Notes under the pieces: generated by a model
The model's database searches: none
What the model saw: the letters and a program-made list of their open reading frames with translations, nothing else
Told to the model about the DNA's origin: nothing
Origin: Enterococcus innesii
GTDB lineage: Bacteria; Bacillota; Bacilli; Lactobacillales; Enterococcaceae
Direction of reading: 5' to 3'
DNA length: 64,000 bases
Assembly: GCA_018982785.1 (NCBI GenBank)
Contig: JAHHEN010000006.1
Location: 62,001 to 126,000, forward strand
Part shown: positions 62,482 through 64,000 of the stretch, in pieces
Layout: each line of letters opens with the position of its first letter
Numbering within the stretch: the stretch's first letter is position 1
Position numbers and translations under genes: made by a program

Positions 62482-64000
62482 TTATTCGTTTTCACTTAGT
62501 GTAAACTTGATCGATTGCCCCGATAATTCGGTGTAAGGCTCAACGCTTTGTTTGGTACAATAGCCGTCTCCTTCAAAACTAACATCTACATTTAGTAGAC
62601 TGCCAAATTTAATCAAATCTGCTTTTGACCAGGAAGTTGTATCCGGCATATAGTACTTATCGCTATCGGTAACGAGCAGTACTCGTTCTCCTGGCATGAT
62701 CGAAGTTCCACTGTCAACCGATTGGGCAATGACTTTTTCACCATCCCCGATGACTATTGGAATCAACCCAGCTTTTTGAACGTCGGTTGCAGCAGATTCT
62801 GTATCGAGATTGCGATAATCCCCCACAGTCGTTTCGCTACCAGATGTTGTGCTTTCTTCTAATGCAGAGTTTTTCAGATCCATGACCCGTTTCATCAATG
62901 GATTGGCAATCTCACCTAACACGGTACTTTCATGCTTCTCTGGTAGTTTAATGGTCAAATACAAAATATATTCTGGTTCTTCTGAAGGAAACATCAAAAC
63001 GACAGAATACAGATAATTGGTGCCTCCAGACAAATACTTGCCGGTTGTTGGATCAGCTACTTGGGCCGTCCCGGTTTTCGCAGAAATGTTGTAGCCAGGT
63101 AATTCATAAACGCCATAGGCACTTCCGTAATTTTCACTTTCGACAACATCACGCATATATTCGCGAACCTTCGCTGCCGCTTCTTCTGTGATGGGGTGTC
63201 CCACCTCTTCAGGTTGCGTGACCGTTTCTTCTCCAGTATTGCCATCAACGATTTTACTAATAAATTGTGGTTTCAGCATCGTTCCATTATTGGCGACTGA
63301 TGTAAAAGCCTGCATCATTTGGAAATTCGTCACACCAATCGCTTGACCAAAAGAAGTCATCGCCTGGCTGACAGGATTATCTTCTGGGGTGATTCCCGTA
63401 TTTTCGTTAGGCAATCCTGAATAGGTGCTACGACCAAAGCCAAATTCTTTTAAGTATTGTTGCCAGCGGTCAGCCATTCGCTGTTCCAAGGTCACCATTC
63501 CAATATTACTGGACCACGAAAGAGCTTGGCGCATCGTCAAGGTTCCTTTTTGACCAAAGTCCCAGTCATTGATGGTGGCATCATAAAGTTTCAATCCATC
63601 AGGGCTTGGGGTAAAAGTTTCGTTCTCATTGAAGATACCTTGATCGATGGCAGCTGCCGTCGTTAAGATTTTCATGGTGGATCCTGGCTCATAGTTGTCT
63701 TCAACCAATAGATTTTGCCAATCATTGATTGAATCCAAATTTTCTGGATTGTAGGTTGGTCGTTGTGCCATCGCTATGATTTCGCCGGTTTTGGCATCCA
63801 TTAAATTGGCTGTTAAGTTTTCTGGTTTGTTTTCTTTAAAGACACTGTCCATCAGCGTTTCCAAATAGCTTTGGATCCGACTATCGATGGTTGTATAGAC
63901 GTCTTTTCCATCCACCGCTGCGACGGTTTCGGCAACTGTTCCTGGTAGCGGGTTTTGATTGTTATCTTTTTGATAAACAATCTCGCCATCAGTTCCCGAT
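62482..64000 (-). CDS. Division-specific penicillin-binding protein (FtsI/Pbp2X type), 5' end beyond window
   Basis: The C-terminal part of a class B PBP; its frame remains open to the window edge at 64000, so the N-terminus is missing. The transpeptidase motifs are seen as STMKI (active serine), SSNIG and KTGTAQV. Two PASTA-like modules lie at the end, beginning near RNLDTESAATDVQKAGLIPIV and YYMPDTTSWSKADLIKFGSL. A polar Ser/Thr linker (EESTTSGSETT) separates them from the catalytic domain. Located directly before mraY in the dcw cluster, it should be the septal transpeptidase that cross-links peptidoglycan at the division site. Confidence 0.93.
   Translation of the reverse strand, partial: SGTDGEIVYQKDNNQNPLPGTVAETVAAVDGKDVYTTIDSRIQSYLETLMDSVFKENKPENLTANLMDAKTGEIIAMAQRPTYNPENLDSINDWQNLLVEDNYEPGSTMKILTTAAAIDQGIFNENETFTPSPDGLKLYDATINDWDFGQKGTLTMRQALSWSSNIGMVTLEQRMADRWQQYLKEFGFGRSTYSGLPNENTGITPEDNPVSQAMTSFGQAIGVTNFQMMQAFTSVANNGTMLKPQFISKIVDGNTGEETVTQPEEVGHPITEEAAAKVREYMRDVVESENYGSAYGVYELPGYNISAKTGTAQVADPTTGKYLSGGTNYLYSVVLMFPSEEPEYILYLTIKLPEKHESTVLGEIANPLMKRVMDLKNSALEESTTSGSETTVGDYRNLDTESAATDVQKAGLIPIVIGDGEKVIAQSVDSGTSIMPGERVLLVTDSDKYYMPDTTSWSKADLIKFGSLLNVDVSFEGDGYCTKQSVEPYTELSGQSIKFTLSENE

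Overview
The window comes from a low-GC Gram-positive chromosome and almost certainly from Enterococcus casseliflavus (or E. flavescens). The strongest evidence is a complete vanC-type gene set (36460-42091) whose ligase reads, as far as I can recall the family, like VanC-2/3 rather than the VanC-1 of E. gallinarum. The ribosomal and RNA-processing genes, the division/cell-wall (dcw) cluster and the cop genes are also in lactobacillales style. This is ordinary chromosome: I see no prophage, insertion sequence, CRISPR array, rRNA or tRNA gene.

Layout. 1-3.5 kb: a VOC-family protein, an AraC-type response regulator broken by an in-frame stop, a zinc alcohol dehydrogenase and a small phosphotransferase. 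3.6-14.8 kb: the translation/secretion block rplS-trmD-rimM, khpA-rpsP and ffh-ylxM (all minus strand), interrupted by a lipoprotein gene plus a small membrane protein gene, and by a segment with an FMN reductase, a DHFR-like reductase, tag, a GntR/ABC exporter operon and csbD. 14.9-18.5 kb: the phosphate two-component system phoP-phoR facing pstS, which has an 11-bp-period PHO-box-like array upstream. 18.6-25.9 kb: an aminotransferase, a DUF2087 regulator, a lone Phd-like protein, the copper operon copY-copZ-copB and galM. 26.1-32.7 kb: map-yihY-tagO, flavodoxin, a TetR regulator, a M29 aminopeptidase and a DtxR/MntR regulator. 32.7-36.1 kb: zwf, then a pyridoxine-kinase-like gene, an ECF S component and a DUF436 gene. 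36.4-42.1 kb: vanC-vanXY-vanT-vanR-vanS. 42.2-48.1 kb: gltD-gltB. 48.5-52.0 kb: ileS with a T-box leader, between which and the start codon lies a tandem 86-bp repeat. 52.0-64.0 kb: the distal dcw cluster, read on the minus strand as ftsI(pbp)-mraY-murD-murG-ftsQ-ftsA-ftsZ-yggS-sepF-yggT-ylmH-divIVA.

How the genes work together. vanC makes D-Ala-D-Ser, vanXY removes D-Ala-ended precursors, vanT makes D-Ser and vanRS regulates. MraY, MurD and MurG make the lipid-linked cell wall precursor, FtsI polymerises it at the septum, and FtsA, FtsZ, SepF, YlmH, YggT and DivIVA organise division. The cop genes sense and export copper. PhoPR probably controls pstS through the repeats in front of it.

Data quality. 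Seven genes (a phosphotransferase, pdxK, vanT, gltB, yggS, ftsQ and yihY) carry frameshifts, ten indels in all. Nine of them lie at or next to homopolymers, and almost all look like one missing base. Because essential or normally conserved genes are hit on both strands, sequencing or assembly indels are a better explanation than ten real mutations. I have marked the interrupted genes as pseudogenes in the sequence as given and reported their likely repaired extents. No clear new biological system emerged. The least explained structures are the 86-bp repeat array in the ileS leader, the apparent ATT starts of ftsQ and yggT, and the His/Met repeat tail of CopB.
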